Below are positions 1 to 6,973 of a stretch of 10,421 bases of DNA, one piece after another. The notes under the pieces are model-generated. The model was not told where the DNA came from, made no database searches, and worked only from the letters and a program-made list of their open reading frames with translations. The translations under genes and the position numbers were made by a program. Origin of the DNA: JBHIDJ01 sp046760105 (GTDB taxonomy: Bacteria; Pseudomonadota; Gammaproteobacteria; Acidiferrobacterales; SPGG2); NCBI GenBank assembly GCA_046760105.1, contig JBHIDJ010000107.1, positions 1-10,421 of the forward strand, read 5' to 3'. Each line of letters starts with the position of its first letter. The stretch's first letter is position 1.

Positions 1-111
1 ACAGAGCTATATCGCGAGACATTATGCAAAAGCGAAAAAGAAAGCAAAGCCCTATGACAGAGACATAGCTGGTACAACAAGGAATCTAGCTATCAGCAGA
101 AGAAGGTAAAG
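1..111 (+). other. Upstream segment of the ankyrin gene
   Basis: This segment holds the leader and ribosome binding site (GAAGAAGG, about 99-106) of the ankyrin gene. One frame is open from the window edge (base 2) to a TAA at 104-106, giving a Lys/Arg-rich stretch that could be the tail of a gene cut by the window. It uses many rare AGA/AGG/ATA codons and I do not recognise it. A short inverted repeat, CTATG (53-57) with CATAG (64-68), lies in the middle. Confidence 0.3.
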
Positions 112-927
112 ATGGTGAATGCTGTTAAGAAGACGTTCGCAGTGACGTTGTTCTTGCTGGTCATTTCTTTTCCGGTCTCCGGTCTTGCGGTATATAAAGC
201 CTATCCCGGACCGGAGCTACCAGAAGATCAGATCGCCATTATCAAGCGAAAGCTCAAGCTAGAGCTGTACGATGATGCCGGAGTAGTTGGTCTCGGGGCC
301 CTTGATGGGCAGAAACTCCACAAGCACTCCTCGGGACGTGCCTCGATTACGGTTAAACCGGGTAAGCATACTTTAGGGGTTGCTTTAACTGCTTGCTCCG
401 AAGGATTGGTTTGGGTGACGTGTTACACCCGCGTCCAACGCGTGTCCATTGAAGCAGAGGCCGGGCATACGTATATGGTGTATGGAATATACCGCACGGG
501 CATGGTCTGGATAGAGGACAAGAAAACCAAACAGGTCGTTGCTGGTTGGAAGCCGATGCTGCACGAGGCGGCTGCCAAGGGCGACCTCGACCAGATCGAA
601 CAGCTCATCGCCCAGGGCGCTAACGTCAAGGAGAAAGACAAAGATGGCAATACACCGCTACACAAAGCGGCGATTAATGGCCACGTCGACGTAGCTCGCG
701 CGCTTATCACCGAGGGCGCAAAGGTGAAGACGGAAAACAACGCCGGCGACACGTCGCTACACACGGCAGCTTATTATGGTCACACTGCCGTGGTTGAATT
801 ACTAATTGCTAACGGTGCCAAGGTCAATGGTCGGAACGACGAGAGACACAGGCCGCTGGGTCTAGCGACTCAACAGGGCTACAAGGACACAATTGATCTG
901 CTCAAGCGGCACGGCGGTAAAGAGTAA
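112..927 (+). CDS. Exported protein with C-terminal ankyrin repeats
   Basis: A 271-residue protein in three parts. Residues 1-28 are a basic N-terminus plus a hydrophobic stretch (about 8-24), typical of a Sec signal peptide; there is no lipobox cysteine, so export to the periplasm rather than lipidation is inferred. Residues 30-145 form a beta-rich region beginning YPGPELPEDQ, with a PGKHTL turn and an EAGHTYMVYG strand. It recalls small proteobacterial envelope proteins that carry a 'G-x-H-x-L ... AGxxY' pattern. Residues 147-270 hold four ankyrin repeats starting near 147, 180, 213 and 246, each with the PLHxAA helix cap or a decayed form of it; the fourth (RPLGLATQQG) is a capping repeat. 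The likely role is protein binding in the periplasm; the partner is unknown. The ATG at 112 sits after a good purine-rich RBS. The gene is followed by 316 bp without a gene. Confidence 0.85.
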   Translation: MVNAVKKTFAVTLFLLVISFPVSGLAVYKAYPGPELPEDQIAIIKRKLKLELYDDAGVVGLGALDGQKLHKHSSGRASITVKPGKHTLGVALTACSEGLVWVTCYTRVQRVSIEAEAGHTYMVYGIYRTGMVWIEDKKTKQVVAGWKPMLHEAAAKGDLDQIEQLIAQGANVKEKDKDGNTPLHKAAINGHVDVARALITEGAKVKTENNAGDTSLHTAAYYGHTAVVELLIANGAKVNGRNDERHRPLGLATQQGYKDTIDLLKRHGGKE

Positions 928-1243
928 GTGAAGCACCAAAATAGTGGAGTGGCATTTGAGCGGTACTGCTGCTGCGCTTACGGCAGCACTAGGGACCAGT
1001 GGTTCCCAATTAAATCGCCGCTGGGTTACTAGCGCAGTGACGGGCGACAGTGACCCAAAGCTGCCACGATATGACACAGTGTTAGCACTCGTTTATATTT
1101 ATCGGGGCACCAAATGGCTAAGCATTGGATTTAGCATAAAAAGCCGTGATAGTGTTAGCAAAACTGAATTATCGATATCTTGACAATTTTGTCAGCTCTA
1201 TCATCTGTCAGACAAACCGTAAGAAGTACCGTGGAGGAAGGTG
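928..1243. other. Intergenic region upstream of the PQ-loop gene
   Basis: I find no convincing gene in this stretch. It holds a short hairpin, TGCTGC (970-975) with GCAGCA (983-988), just after the ankyrin gene; it has no T-run, so it is a poor intrinsic terminator. The 10-mer AGTGTTAGCA occurs twice in direct orientation (1078-1087 and 1151-1160). The operator-like sites at 1181-1215 and an RBS (GGAGG, 1233-1237) close the region. Confidence 0.5.
1181..1215 (+). promoter_or_regulatory. Operator-like pair of inverted repeats
   Basis: Two inverted repeats share the half-site GACA(A)/TTGTC. The first is TGACAATTTTGTCA (1181-1194). The second is TGTCAGACA (1206-1214). Their centres are about 22 bp apart, close to two helical turns, as expected for cooperative binding on one DNA face. 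A TTGACA that could serve as a -35 box overlaps the first (1180-1185), but no well-spaced -10 box is obvious. The position, 30-60 bp before the PQ-loop start codon, suits a repressor site. The regulator is unknown. Confidence 0.4.
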
Positions 1244-1564
1244 ATGAGCATTTCAATAGAATGGCTTGGTTTTGCGGGCATAGCATTGTGTATTTTGGGT
1301 TACTTGCCCCAAGTAATTCACCTAATCAAAGAACGATGTTCTGCAGGACTCAGTGCGGGGGCGTACTGCACGTGGGGGATTGCGGGGATACTGTTTCTTT
1401 CGTATGCGATTAGTAGGCGGGATCCAGTTTTTATTGCACTCTATACTTACCAGTTAGGGGCGACTGCACTAATCTATTATTTCTGCATAAAGTACAAAAG
1501 CGAGCTTTGTGAAGAACACAGGGGTAAGCCGCTCGCCCAACGTTTCGCTCCAGCTGACGGCTAG
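1244..1564 (+). CDS. PQ-loop (SemiSWEET-like) small membrane protein
   Basis: A 106-residue integral inner-membrane protein with three hydrophobic helices (about 6-24, 38-56 and 62-83), matching a single PQ-loop/SemiSWEET unit. The signature is GYLPQVIHLIKER at residues 19-31, with the PQ dipeptide at 22-23 in the kink of helix 1, followed by SAGLSAGAY and a tryptophan in helix 2 as in the family. SemiSWEETs dimerise to form a sugar path; PQ-loop proteins also include other transporters, so the substrate is open. ATG 1244 is chosen over the GTG at 1241 because GGAGG (1233-1237) lies six bases before it, while the GTG would be only three bases away. The short charged tail (84-106) is probably cytoplasmic. 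The nitrobindin-like gene starts 87 bp downstream and may be co-transcribed. Confidence 0.85.
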   Translation: MSISIEWLGFAGIALCILGYLPQVIHLIKERCSAGLSAGAYCTWGIAGILFLSYAISRRDPVFIALYTYQLGATALIYYFCIKYKSELCEEHRGKPLAQRFAPADG

Positions 1565-1651
1565 AAGCGGCGGCTGAGTTTGGTCGTTATACAGACCAGA
1601 CGAAGTGAAGCGCCGAGTCAAGCTCGATCAAACCGTAGCGAGCAGCGAGAC

Positions 1652-2140
1652 ATGATCGAAGCAACAATGCGACGACTGCTGCCGCTCCAAGGTTCATGGG
1701 GCGGCAAGGGCGTTGGCGGTTACCCAACGATCGAATCCTTCGAATACGAAGAGACGCTTCGGTTCGAGCTGAACTCGGCCTACCCGTTGATCCACTACGA
1801 GCAGAGAACGCTGCTGGTCCCGTCGAGGGAACCGAGCCACTGGGAGTGCGGCTTCATCCGGCCGCTGGAGGATGGCTCCATCGAGATCTCGAACGCTCAG
1901 GACAGCGGCCGTATCGAGGTGCTGCGGGGCCGGTTGATTGACACGGAGCGCGAAGGAGACGATCTGAGGATCGCGCTCGATAGTGTGGTTTTGGATCACG
2001 ATCCAAGGCTAGTTTGCACACGGCGCACCTTCACGGTGCGCGCGAATACACTGCGTTATGTGATGGACATGTCGACGCACACGACCCCGGCGCCCCAGCT
2101 CGGGCAGCATCTCGAAGCCGTCCTGAAGCGCATTGCGTAG
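1652..2140 (+). CDS. Nitrobindin-like haem-binding beta-barrel protein
   Basis: A 162-residue cytoplasmic protein of the nitrobindin/THAP4-like (DUF1794) family, ten-stranded barrels related to fatty-acid-binding proteins that bind ferric haem and react with NO or peroxynitrite. The diagnostic N-terminal motif is GSWGGKGVGGYPTI (residues 14-27), followed by FEYEETLRFE and a WECGFIR strand (64-70). His153 in QLGQHLEAVLKR sits where the family's proximal haem-ligand histidine lies, near the C-terminus. The frame is open upstream to a TTG at 1580, but ATG 1652 gives the usual family length with the motif near the start; the RBS before it is weak. It lies 87 bp after the PQ-loop gene on the same strand. 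The family assignment is firm; haem binding here is inferred from motif conservation. Confidence 0.85.
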   Translation: MIEATMRRLLPLQGSWGGKGVGGYPTIESFEYEETLRFELNSAYPLIHYEQRTLLVPSREPSHWECGFIRPLEDGSIEISNAQDSGRIEVLRGRLIDTEREGDDLRIALDSVVLDHDPRLVCTRRTFTVRANTLRYVMDMSTHTTPAPQLGQHLEAVLKRIA

Positions 2141-2384
2141 ATCAGGAACTGATGGGGCCAGGAGCTGAACGGATTTGACCTGGCTACTGAACTCGCGCGC
2201 TCTTTGTTCGACGTGCCGGGCTTCGCGAAGTGAATCTCCGAAAACACGTAGAGACCTGGTCAGCATTGCAGATTCTTGAGGTAAACCGGCGAGCCCACGA
2301 TCTTCAGCCTTTTTTCAGACTGTGCCTTCCTAAGCGATACATCGCCCATCCATACTTCCGTCGCGGGGTAGGAATGAAGTGCCA
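2141..2384. other. Spacer between convergent genes
   Basis: This spacer separates the ends of the nitrobindin-like (+) and UPF0104 (-) genes. The only structure I see is the perfect palindrome CTTCGCGAAG (2221-2230). It lacks a T-run, so it is not a clear intrinsic terminator. No gene remnant is recognisable in either strand. Confidence 0.35.
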
Positions 2385-3407
2385 TCAGCGACCGGCTGGC
2401 GTATCGACCGCCTCCGCGCTCGACTCAACGTCTTTCCTGATCCGACCGAGATCCTGACCTATATCCTTAAGGTAGTAGAAGCCGGTCGCGGTGACCGCAA
2501 AGTATTCCAGCACGTGATAAAAGATCGAGGCTGCGAAAGCGTCGCTGGGGTCGATACCATAGGGCTTGAGCGCAAGCACATAGCAGAGTTGAATCGTGCC
2601 GAAAAACCCCGGCGCACCGGGTAAGGTCATTGCAGCGATGCTGAGGGCAACCAGCACCAAGGCCGCCGACAGGGGTACGTCTATGCCTAAAGCGAGTACC
2701 CCGAGGTACATCGCCGCGGCCTTAAGAAGGTTTTGGACTACCGAGGTCGCGCCGATGCCGAGCAGCAGACGAGGTTGCTTAAGGGCGTGCGTTCCCGCGG
2801 CGCCGAGTTCGATATGCCGAGTCACGATGGATTGAAGGGCGCTGGGTAGAAAGCTTGTCGCCCACTGGCAAAGTCTTACGAACACAGCTGTCCACATGAT
2901 CATTACTGTGGTGATGCAAAGCAGGGCCAGTTCCAGACCACCAACAAAGTAGCCGGGTTTGATCAGCGTACCCGGTACCTGCGTGACGATGACAACCAGG
3001 GCTAGCAGTCCGAGCGCCGCCAGAAGATCAAATAGGCGCTCGATGACCATGGTGGCCAGAATGGAGGTTTTGCTCAAGTTGTGTTGACGTCCTAGCAGGT
3101 ACACACGTACTACCTCGCCGAGCCGTGCGGGTAACAGATTGTTCGCGGCGAAGCCGATCATCATGGCCGGCAGAATTCCCTGAATGCGAATAGGGCGTAT
3201 GGGGATAAGCAGCATGCGTATGCGCAGCGCCTTAAACCAGTAGAACAGCGCAAGAGCCGCCAGCAAAGGTAGGGCAAATACGAGCTCAGAGCGCGCGAGT
3301 GCCTGACCGATTCGCGCGAAATCTGTGTCTTTGAGCGAGAGCCAGAGAAAGAAAACGCTCAGGGCGATCCCCGCGACGAGGGATAATCGTTCCTTGTTCA
3401 GGGTCAC
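2385..3407 (-). CDS. LPG synthase TM-like / UPF0104 flippase-like membrane protein
   Basis: A 340-residue polytopic inner-membrane protein, all of it matching the lysylphosphatidylglycerol synthase transmembrane domain (UPF0104, YbhN/AglD-like, PF03706). Family hallmarks are FAANNLLPARLGEVVR (86-101), the ERLFD motif (123-127) and PGAPGFFGTIQ (263-273), with about eight hydrophobic segments. There is no C-terminal aminoacyl-transfer domain as in MprF, so lysyl-PG synthesis is not expected; stand-alone members are thought to act in lipid or isoprenoid-glycolipid translocation. The start is a GTG at 3407 with no good Shine-Dalgarno sequence, so the N-terminus is slightly uncertain. It is transcribed alone, convergent with the nitrobindin-like gene and divergent from the Rid gene. 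The function cannot be refined from context. Confidence 0.85.
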   Translation of the reverse strand: MTLNKERLSLVAGIALSVFFLWLSLKDTDFARIGQALARSELVFALPLLAALALFYWFKALRIRMLLIPIRPIRIQGILPAMMIGFAANNLLPARLGEVVRVYLLGRQHNLSKTSILATMVIERLFDLLAALGLLALVVIVTQVPGTLIKPGYFVGGLELALLCITTVMIMWTAVFVRLCQWATSFLPSALQSIVTRHIELGAAGTHALKQPRLLLGIGATSVVQNLLKAAAMYLGVLALGIDVPLSAALVLVALSIAAMTLPGAPGFFGTIQLCYVLALKPYGIDPSDAFAASIFYHVLEYFAVTATGFYYLKDIGQDLGRIRKDVESSAEAVDTPAGR

Positions 3408-3434
3408 GCTAGGGTTGAGTTCTGTAATTAACTT

Positions 3435-3455
3435 CTATGAGCAAGTCTCTCATAG
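3435..3455 (-). promoter_or_regulatory. Inverted repeat upstream of UPF0104 gene
   Basis: CTATGAG (3435-3441) and CTCATAG (3449-3455) form a perfect 7-bp inverted repeat with a 7-base spacer, 28 bases upstream of the GTG start of the minus-strand membrane-protein gene. The position suits an operator or a 5'-UTR hairpin. I did not find a strong promoter next to it. Confidence 0.3.
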
Positions 3456-3591
3456 CCATCACATACTGTCATGGGTTATAACGACACGTTGCAACAAAAC
3501 GTATGTGCGCCAGGCTTGGATAATTGAATAACTGTTTCGAGCCAATCCAGAAATACCCACGACCTAAGCTGGTCCCCATATTGCACTCTCG

Positions 3592-3613
3592 TGCCCCGCT
3601 AGTAATGCGGGCA
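3592..3613. other. Hairpin next to repeat copy 1
   Basis: TGCCCCGC (3592-3599) pairs with GCGGGCA (3607-3613) with one bulged C and a seven-base loop. It lies about 12 bases before the weakly conserved leader of repeat copy 1 and about 30 before its core. No T-run follows, so terminator function is not supported. Confidence 0.3.
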
Positions 3614-3641
3614 ATGGGATCAAAGTCTTTACTTTATTCTC

Positions 3642-3717
3642 TTGTTTGATCGCTGACAGTTGACTGGAAAGCCCCAAGCCCTGTTTCCTATTTGCCTGGT
3701 GGCGTGATCTAAAGTCC
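3642..3717 (+). repeat. Dispersed repeat, copy 1
   Basis: First of three copies of a ~80-bp noncoding repeat, all in the same orientation. Conserved blocks in order are TTTGATCGCTGACAGT, then an A-rich spot, AAGCCCTGTTTCCTATT, and GTGATCTAAAGTC (GTGATGTAAAGC in the other copies). By eye it is roughly 80% identical to the other two, with small indels. Weaker similarity extends upstream to about 3625 (GTCTTTA). Stop codons and indels break every frame in at least one copy, so it is not a conserved coding segment. It lies between the divergent UPF0104 and Rid genes, upstream of the Rid gene. Confidence 0.75.
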
Positions 3718-3801
3718 TTTCTACCCATTGAACGCCGGGCCCGGACAGGCTCATAATCATAATCCGTGGCGAGAAAGAGATCGATCATGCAAGAGAGCGA
3801 G

Positions 3802-4188
3802 ATGATAAAGAAATATAATCCCGAATCCATTGTCGGACCGTTTTCCCAGTACAGTCAGGGCGCGGAGGCGCCGGCTGGCACACGTTGGCTCTATATTGCC
3901 GGCCAGGTCGGTGCGAATCCGGATGGCAGCATCGCGAAGGGCGCCGAAGCACAAGTTAAACGGGCGTGGCTGAACCTCATCGCCGTGCTGGAATCCGCTG
4001 GAATGGGTGTGGAGGATTTGGTCAAAATCAACACCTACATCACGCGCCCAGAAGACGTAGAATTGAACCGCAGGATACGCGATCGTATGTTGAAGAGCGA
4101 TGGACCAGCTGTCACGATGGTGACGGTTGCAGCACTCTCGCATCCTGAATGGCTCGTTGAGATCGAGGGCGTAGCCGCGAAGGCATGA
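3802..4188 (+). CDS. Rid-family (YjgF/YER057c/UK114) protein without the deaminase arginine
   Basis: A 128-residue cytoplasmic protein spanning the whole Rid fold (YjgF/YER057c/UK114), which forms trimers with substrate clefts between subunits. Typical blocks are NPESIVGPFSQYSQG (6-20), LYIAGQVGANPDG (30-42), the KINTYITRPED strand (75-85) and the C-terminal VEIEGVA (119-125). RidA enzymes that hydrolyse reactive 2-aminoacrylate need an arginine in P-A-R-S/T; here the equivalent stretch is GPAVTM with Val104. The protein therefore belongs with the Rid subgroups lacking this residue, and imine deaminase activity is not expected. Glu122 is kept. ATG 3802 gives the standard family length; in-frame ATG 3787 and GTG 3766 are alternatives. 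It has no operon partner; repeat copy 1 lies about 85 bp upstream. Confidence 0.85.
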   Translation: MIKKYNPESIVGPFSQYSQGAEAPAGTRWLYIAGQVGANPDGSIAKGAEAQVKRAWLNLIAVLESAGMGVEDLVKINTYITRPEDVELNRRIRDRMLKSDGPAVTMVTVAALSHPEWLVEIEGVAAKA

Positions 4189-4231
4189 GAGTTACGGGAA
4201 AACAACGATGGGGCCAGATTGAAGTCACTGC

Positions 4232-4330
4232 ATGGTTTGGAAGCCGAGAATTGACATCCCCGGCGGGCTCTCCCACGTCATGCTACGTGGCAACGGCGGG
4301 GAGGATATTACGGAGTGTTCGTGTGTCTGA
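4232..4330 (+). pseudogene. Truncated N-terminus of a RAYT/Y1 (IS200-like) transposase
   Basis: A 32-codon frame reads KPRIDIPGGLSHVMLRGNGG near its start, followed by ED-I. This is the well-known N-terminus of REP-associated tyrosine transposases and related Y1 transposases, typically R-(I/L)-x-(I/F)-PGG-x-x-HVxxRGN-x-x-x-(D/E)-(I/L)-F. Homology ends at about 4309 and the frame stops at 4328-4330. The HUH motif, catalytic tyrosine and the remaining ~200 residues are absent. In another frame just downstream, a GVFVCLM stretch weakly recalls the FCLMxNHxH strand, which would fit an internal deletion, but this is not secure. It starts 44 bp after the Rid gene. It is a dead fragment with no mobility of its own. 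Confidence 0.7.
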
Positions 4331-4423
4331 TGCAAAGGAGCAAGTGTTTTTATCAACGAACGTCGCCAAAAAATCGAGGCTACCCAGTCTAGCCCCATTT
4401 CTCATGAATTCTTTTTTCATTTG

Positions 4424-4480
4424 TGGCGGTCAGTTGTCCTCCCAAATCGCACATCGCGATGAGCATCGGCGGGACCGCCA
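4424..4480. repeat. Inverted repeat downstream of the EEP gene
   Basis: TGGCGGTC (4424-4431) and GACCGCCA (4473-4480) are perfect 8-bp inverted arms around a 41-base interior. The interior includes the palindrome CATCGCGATG (4452-4461). It lies just past the minus-strand stop of the EEP gene. No T-run follows on the minus strand, so it is either a factor-dependent or processing structure, or a REP-like remnant tied to the nearby transposase fragment. Confidence 0.35.
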
Positions 4481-4486
4481 GGTGGA

Positions 4487-5527
4487 CTAGGTAATGTCCA
4501 ACTGAATCCATAAGGGGCGGTGGTCGGAGATGTGATGTTTTACGTGCCTGTTGAAGAGACCTACAGCTTTGCTTTTCGGAAGTTCGTTCGTAAGCTTGTC
4601 CCACAGCGGTTTGAATATTGCATTGTCGAAGTCAAACACGCCACTGTCTTTCATTCGGCCTTTCATGCTGCCGGGCGCGAAGACCATCTGGTCGTAAGTC
4701 TTATCGTTTCCAAGGTTTGAACCGCCTGTCTTCGTAACATAGTCGACAGGCTTCCATCCGAACTCCATAAGCGCTCTGTAGGTACTTTCCTTCTCATCCA
4801 TAGTTGGCACGTTCATGTCGCCAAGCAGCACTATTTCCTTGTTATAAGCCGTATCCTTGTTGAACCGACGGTCTGCCCAGCGTGCCAAGGCGTAAATCTC
4901 GAGCACCCTTCGCGCGTACTTTTTACGATCTTTCTCGGATTTTGAGTTCTGAAACTTGCCGAAGTAGAGGTGTGTGTTGACGAGTATGAACTCGATGTCT
5001 CCTGCGGCGAAAGAGCAAATGGCCGGATTTCGATCAAACGGGGTGAACTTGAAGTCTTTGAACACCTGTACCCGGGGCTGCTGGTTCTTGTCTGTCCATC
5101 TCACCCGCACTGTTCGTTTTGGGTATTCACGTGGCCGAAGCGCCAGCTCGCCCGTCAAGTTCGTTGGCACCACCTTCGTCTTACGGAAAACAAAAGCTAG
5201 CCGCTCATTGTTGCCGGCTGTGTCCGTCATCAGGTAGTCGAATTGCTTACCCATATCTCGGACTATGCGTGCGAGCTGTTTGAACCTGTCATTTACCTCC
5301 TGGACTGCCACTAGGTCAAAGCGCTTGAGGATGTGCGCTATCAGCTTACGGGCATTGGGTGTCCTCTCGTGTGCGCCAAGGTTTGCGATATTCCACGTGG
5401 CCAGCAGCAACCGACTCTTTGTTGGCTTGGGGACTCCCCGCTCCGTAAAATGCTTGGTGATTGCTGTTTTTTCTTTTGCGGAAGCGTAAGTGTGTTTTGG
5501 CGTTGGGCTCTTGAAAGGTATAGCCAT
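4487..5527 (-). CDS. Endonuclease/exonuclease/phosphatase (DNase I-like) family protein
   Basis: A 346-residue protein with the full EEP catalytic set in order: Asn46 in ATWNIANLG, Glu77 in VAVQEV, His186 in VNTHLYFG, Asp237 and Asn239 in LLGDMNVP, Asp279 in TYDQM, and Asp335-His336 in ISDHRPLW. These are the metal-binding and general acid/base residues of DNase I-like phosphodiesterases, so an Mg2+-dependent nuclease or phosphodiesterase is expected; the substrate is not shown. There is no signal peptide or TM segment; the first ~35 residues are polar and Lys-rich, a possible nucleic-acid-binding or linker tail. ATG 5527 follows a good RBS (AGGTGG). It lies 114 bp downstream of the amidohydrolase gene on the same strand, so co-transcription is possible. 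Confidence 0.88.
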   Translation of the reverse strand: MAIPFKSPTPKHTYASAKEKTAITKHFTERGVPKPTKSRLLLATWNIANLGAHERTPNARKLIAHILKRFDLVAVQEVNDRFKQLARIVRDMGKQFDYLMTDTAGNNERLAFVFRKTKVVPTNLTGELALRPREYPKRTVRVRWTDKNQQPRVQVFKDFKFTPFDRNPAICSFAAGDIEFILVNTHLYFGKFQNSKSEKDRKKYARRVLEIYALARWADRRFNKDTAYNKEIVLLGDMNVPTMDEKESTYRALMEFGWKPVDYVTKTGGSNLGNDKTYDQMVFAPGSMKGRMKDSGVFDFDNAIFKPLWDKLTNELPKSKAVGLFNRHVKHHISDHRPLWIQLDIT

Positions 5528-5641
5528 GATCGTCCACCTAGTCGTGCCCGGCAGTACTTCGGCGGCCGGCAGGATGTCGCGAGTTGATGGAATAATGTCT
5601 CACAAATTGATCAGTGTGGCCATCGGGTCACACACAGACCA

Positions 5642-6469
5642 CTATTGGCCGAGAAGACGAGCGGCGTTGCGATACGCGATCTTTTCTGCGACATCGTGCG
5701 GAAGTTGGCGAAGCCACTCGCGGTGCTGCTGGATGAGGCCAACATACAGCGGCCAGCGCCACGCAGTCCACGTGTCGGTGCCGATCATGAAGCGATTTGA
5801 GTGACGCAAAAGCAGTGCTTGCCAGGCGGGATCGAGGTCACCGCCTGGCGCAATGTCCTCGGCTCTGAGCGACACCTCGGTCCAAAGCTGCGCGTAACGG
5901 TCTAGCAGCTCGCCGATCACCGCAGGTGGGGCGCTCAACCCGGCGTGCGCCCACAATATCTTAACTTTAGGGTTGGTCGCGAATAGTGCGCTTACGGGTG
6001 CTGCGCCACTATGCACATGAAGTAAGATATCACGCTCGACCGCGATCTCCACGACACGCTTCATCTGTGGCGTATCAACCTGGCGTGCGTCCATCAGGTG
6101 AAATTCACCGATACCGCGGTAGACATTCCGCTCCATACGGTTCTCGACGTAGGCCAGTACCTCGGCATCGCGGTACCAGGTCATCATGTCGGCCTGGTTC
6201 CGATACGGGCGCAGCACGGGAACGACTCGACCCGGATCCGCCTGGTATAACATGAGGGTACCGTCATCAGGCGTGCTCGATACGAGTGCACCCGTGACAC
6301 CAGCTTGGTTCAGAAGCTCGAGGATAGCCTTCGGGCTCAATGAGGCCCAGCTGTCGTCGCTGTAGTGTAGATGCGCATCAAAAATGGGCAGCGGCTCGTC
6401 GCCGCGTGCGTGGATGCCTGCAAAGAGCAGACTTAGGCTAACGATGGCAGCTGCACGTCGAAATCGCAT
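5642..6469 (-). CDS. Exported amidohydrolase-2 family metal-dependent hydrolase
   Basis: A 275-residue protein. Residues 1-21 (basic MRFRR, hydrophobic core, then a polar HARGDE boundary) look like a Sec signal peptide, so a periplasmic location is inferred. The rest is a TIM-barrel amidohydrolase (PF04909-like): the metal-binding DAHLHY (His33, His35), GIGEFHL (Glu122), LLHVHSG (His151, His153), LWAHAG (His175) and MIGTDTW (Asp232) lie at the expected barrel strands. Family members hydrolyse or decarboxylate varied substrates; nothing here fixes which. The final NAARLLG is the usual family C-terminus, so the gene is intact. The RBS before ATG 6469 is poor. The EEP gene follows it on the same strand. 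Confidence 0.85.
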   Translation of the reverse strand: MRFRRAAAIVSLSLLFAGIHARGDEPLPIFDAHLHYSDDSWASLSPKAILELLNQAGVTGALVSSTPDDGTLMLYQADPGRVVPVLRPYRNQADMMTWYRDAEVLAYVENRMERNVYRGIGEFHLMDARQVDTPQMKRVVEIAVERDILLHVHSGAAPVSALFATNPKVKILWAHAGLSAPPAVIGELLDRYAQLWTEVSLRAEDIAPGGDLDPAWQALLLRHSNRFMIGTDTWTAWRWPLYVGLIQQHREWLRQLPHDVAEKIAYRNAARLLGQ

Positions 6470-6973
6470 AGCAGGTTGTCTGCGGCCGTGGACACGCTGC
6501 TACAGCCAGTCCCTGTACTCGGCCGACACTTCTTATTATCAATCGTATCCGAATCCACCGCAGTTAGACTAGCCGCGCGAGAGGTGTTTAGGCGAGTTCT
6601 TCCAGCAGGAGCGTATGGCATCAACCCGACGGATTACTTACTCCTAGGCGACCTCAAGGCTCCGTACACAGAGCGCTAATCAGAGGTCACTCAACACTGC
6701 GAATTGGAGCATAAGTCGTAGCGGGTCGTAAAATCGGGGACGCTACATCTTTAAAAAACACAAAAACAAACAAAAACAAAAGAAGTTGCCGTTCGCTGTT
6801 CCGTCAATCTGAGGCGATGATAAACACCCCGGTTTGCTGTTGTCATCCGAGCGGCAAAAGTTACCGCTTGTCCGCAAAAAGACTCCTTTCACTCCATTTT
6901 GGAGTTCCAAATTTCGGCGGGTCACTGTACAAATGGTATTTCGATAACAAAGCAAAGAGGGTAGAGATTCGCG
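6470..6973. other. 504-bp intergenic region with hairpins and an A-rich tract
   Basis: No gene is supported here. A 67-codon frame at 6476-6679 begins with TTG, has no RBS and resembles nothing I know. Structures seen are an inverted repeat GTAGCG (6718-6723) with CGCTAC (6741-6746), preceded by a doubled GTCGTA; an A/C low-complexity tract (6753-6782); a hairpin AGCGG (6850-6854) with CCGCT (6864-6868); and ACTCCATTTTGGAGT (6891-6905). The promoters of the divergent amidohydrolase and small membrane-protein genes should lie here, but none is clear by eye. Confidence 0.4.
6753..6782. repeat. A-rich low-complexity tract
   Basis: A run of A with single C interruptions, including a doubled AAAAACAAA unit. 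Such tracts bend DNA and can act as promoter UP-elements. Here it lies about 190 bp before the small membrane-protein gene, so a direct role is uncertain. Confidence 0.5.

Noticed and set aside
2..106. Open frame from the window edge to a TAA overlapping the ankyrin RBS, a possible tail of an upstream gene
   Set aside because: Only 34 codons, Lys/Arg-rich with many rare codons and no recognisable motif; mentioned in the upstream-segment entry but not called as a gene.
2009..2266. Minus-strand frame between the nitrobindin-like and UPF0104 genes
   Set aside because: Mostly antisense to the nitrobindin-like gene, with no RBS or homology that I recognise.
6476..6679. 67-codon plus-strand frame upstream of the small membrane-protein gene
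   Set aside because: TTG start, no RBS, overlaps the amidohydrolase promoter region and resembles no known family.
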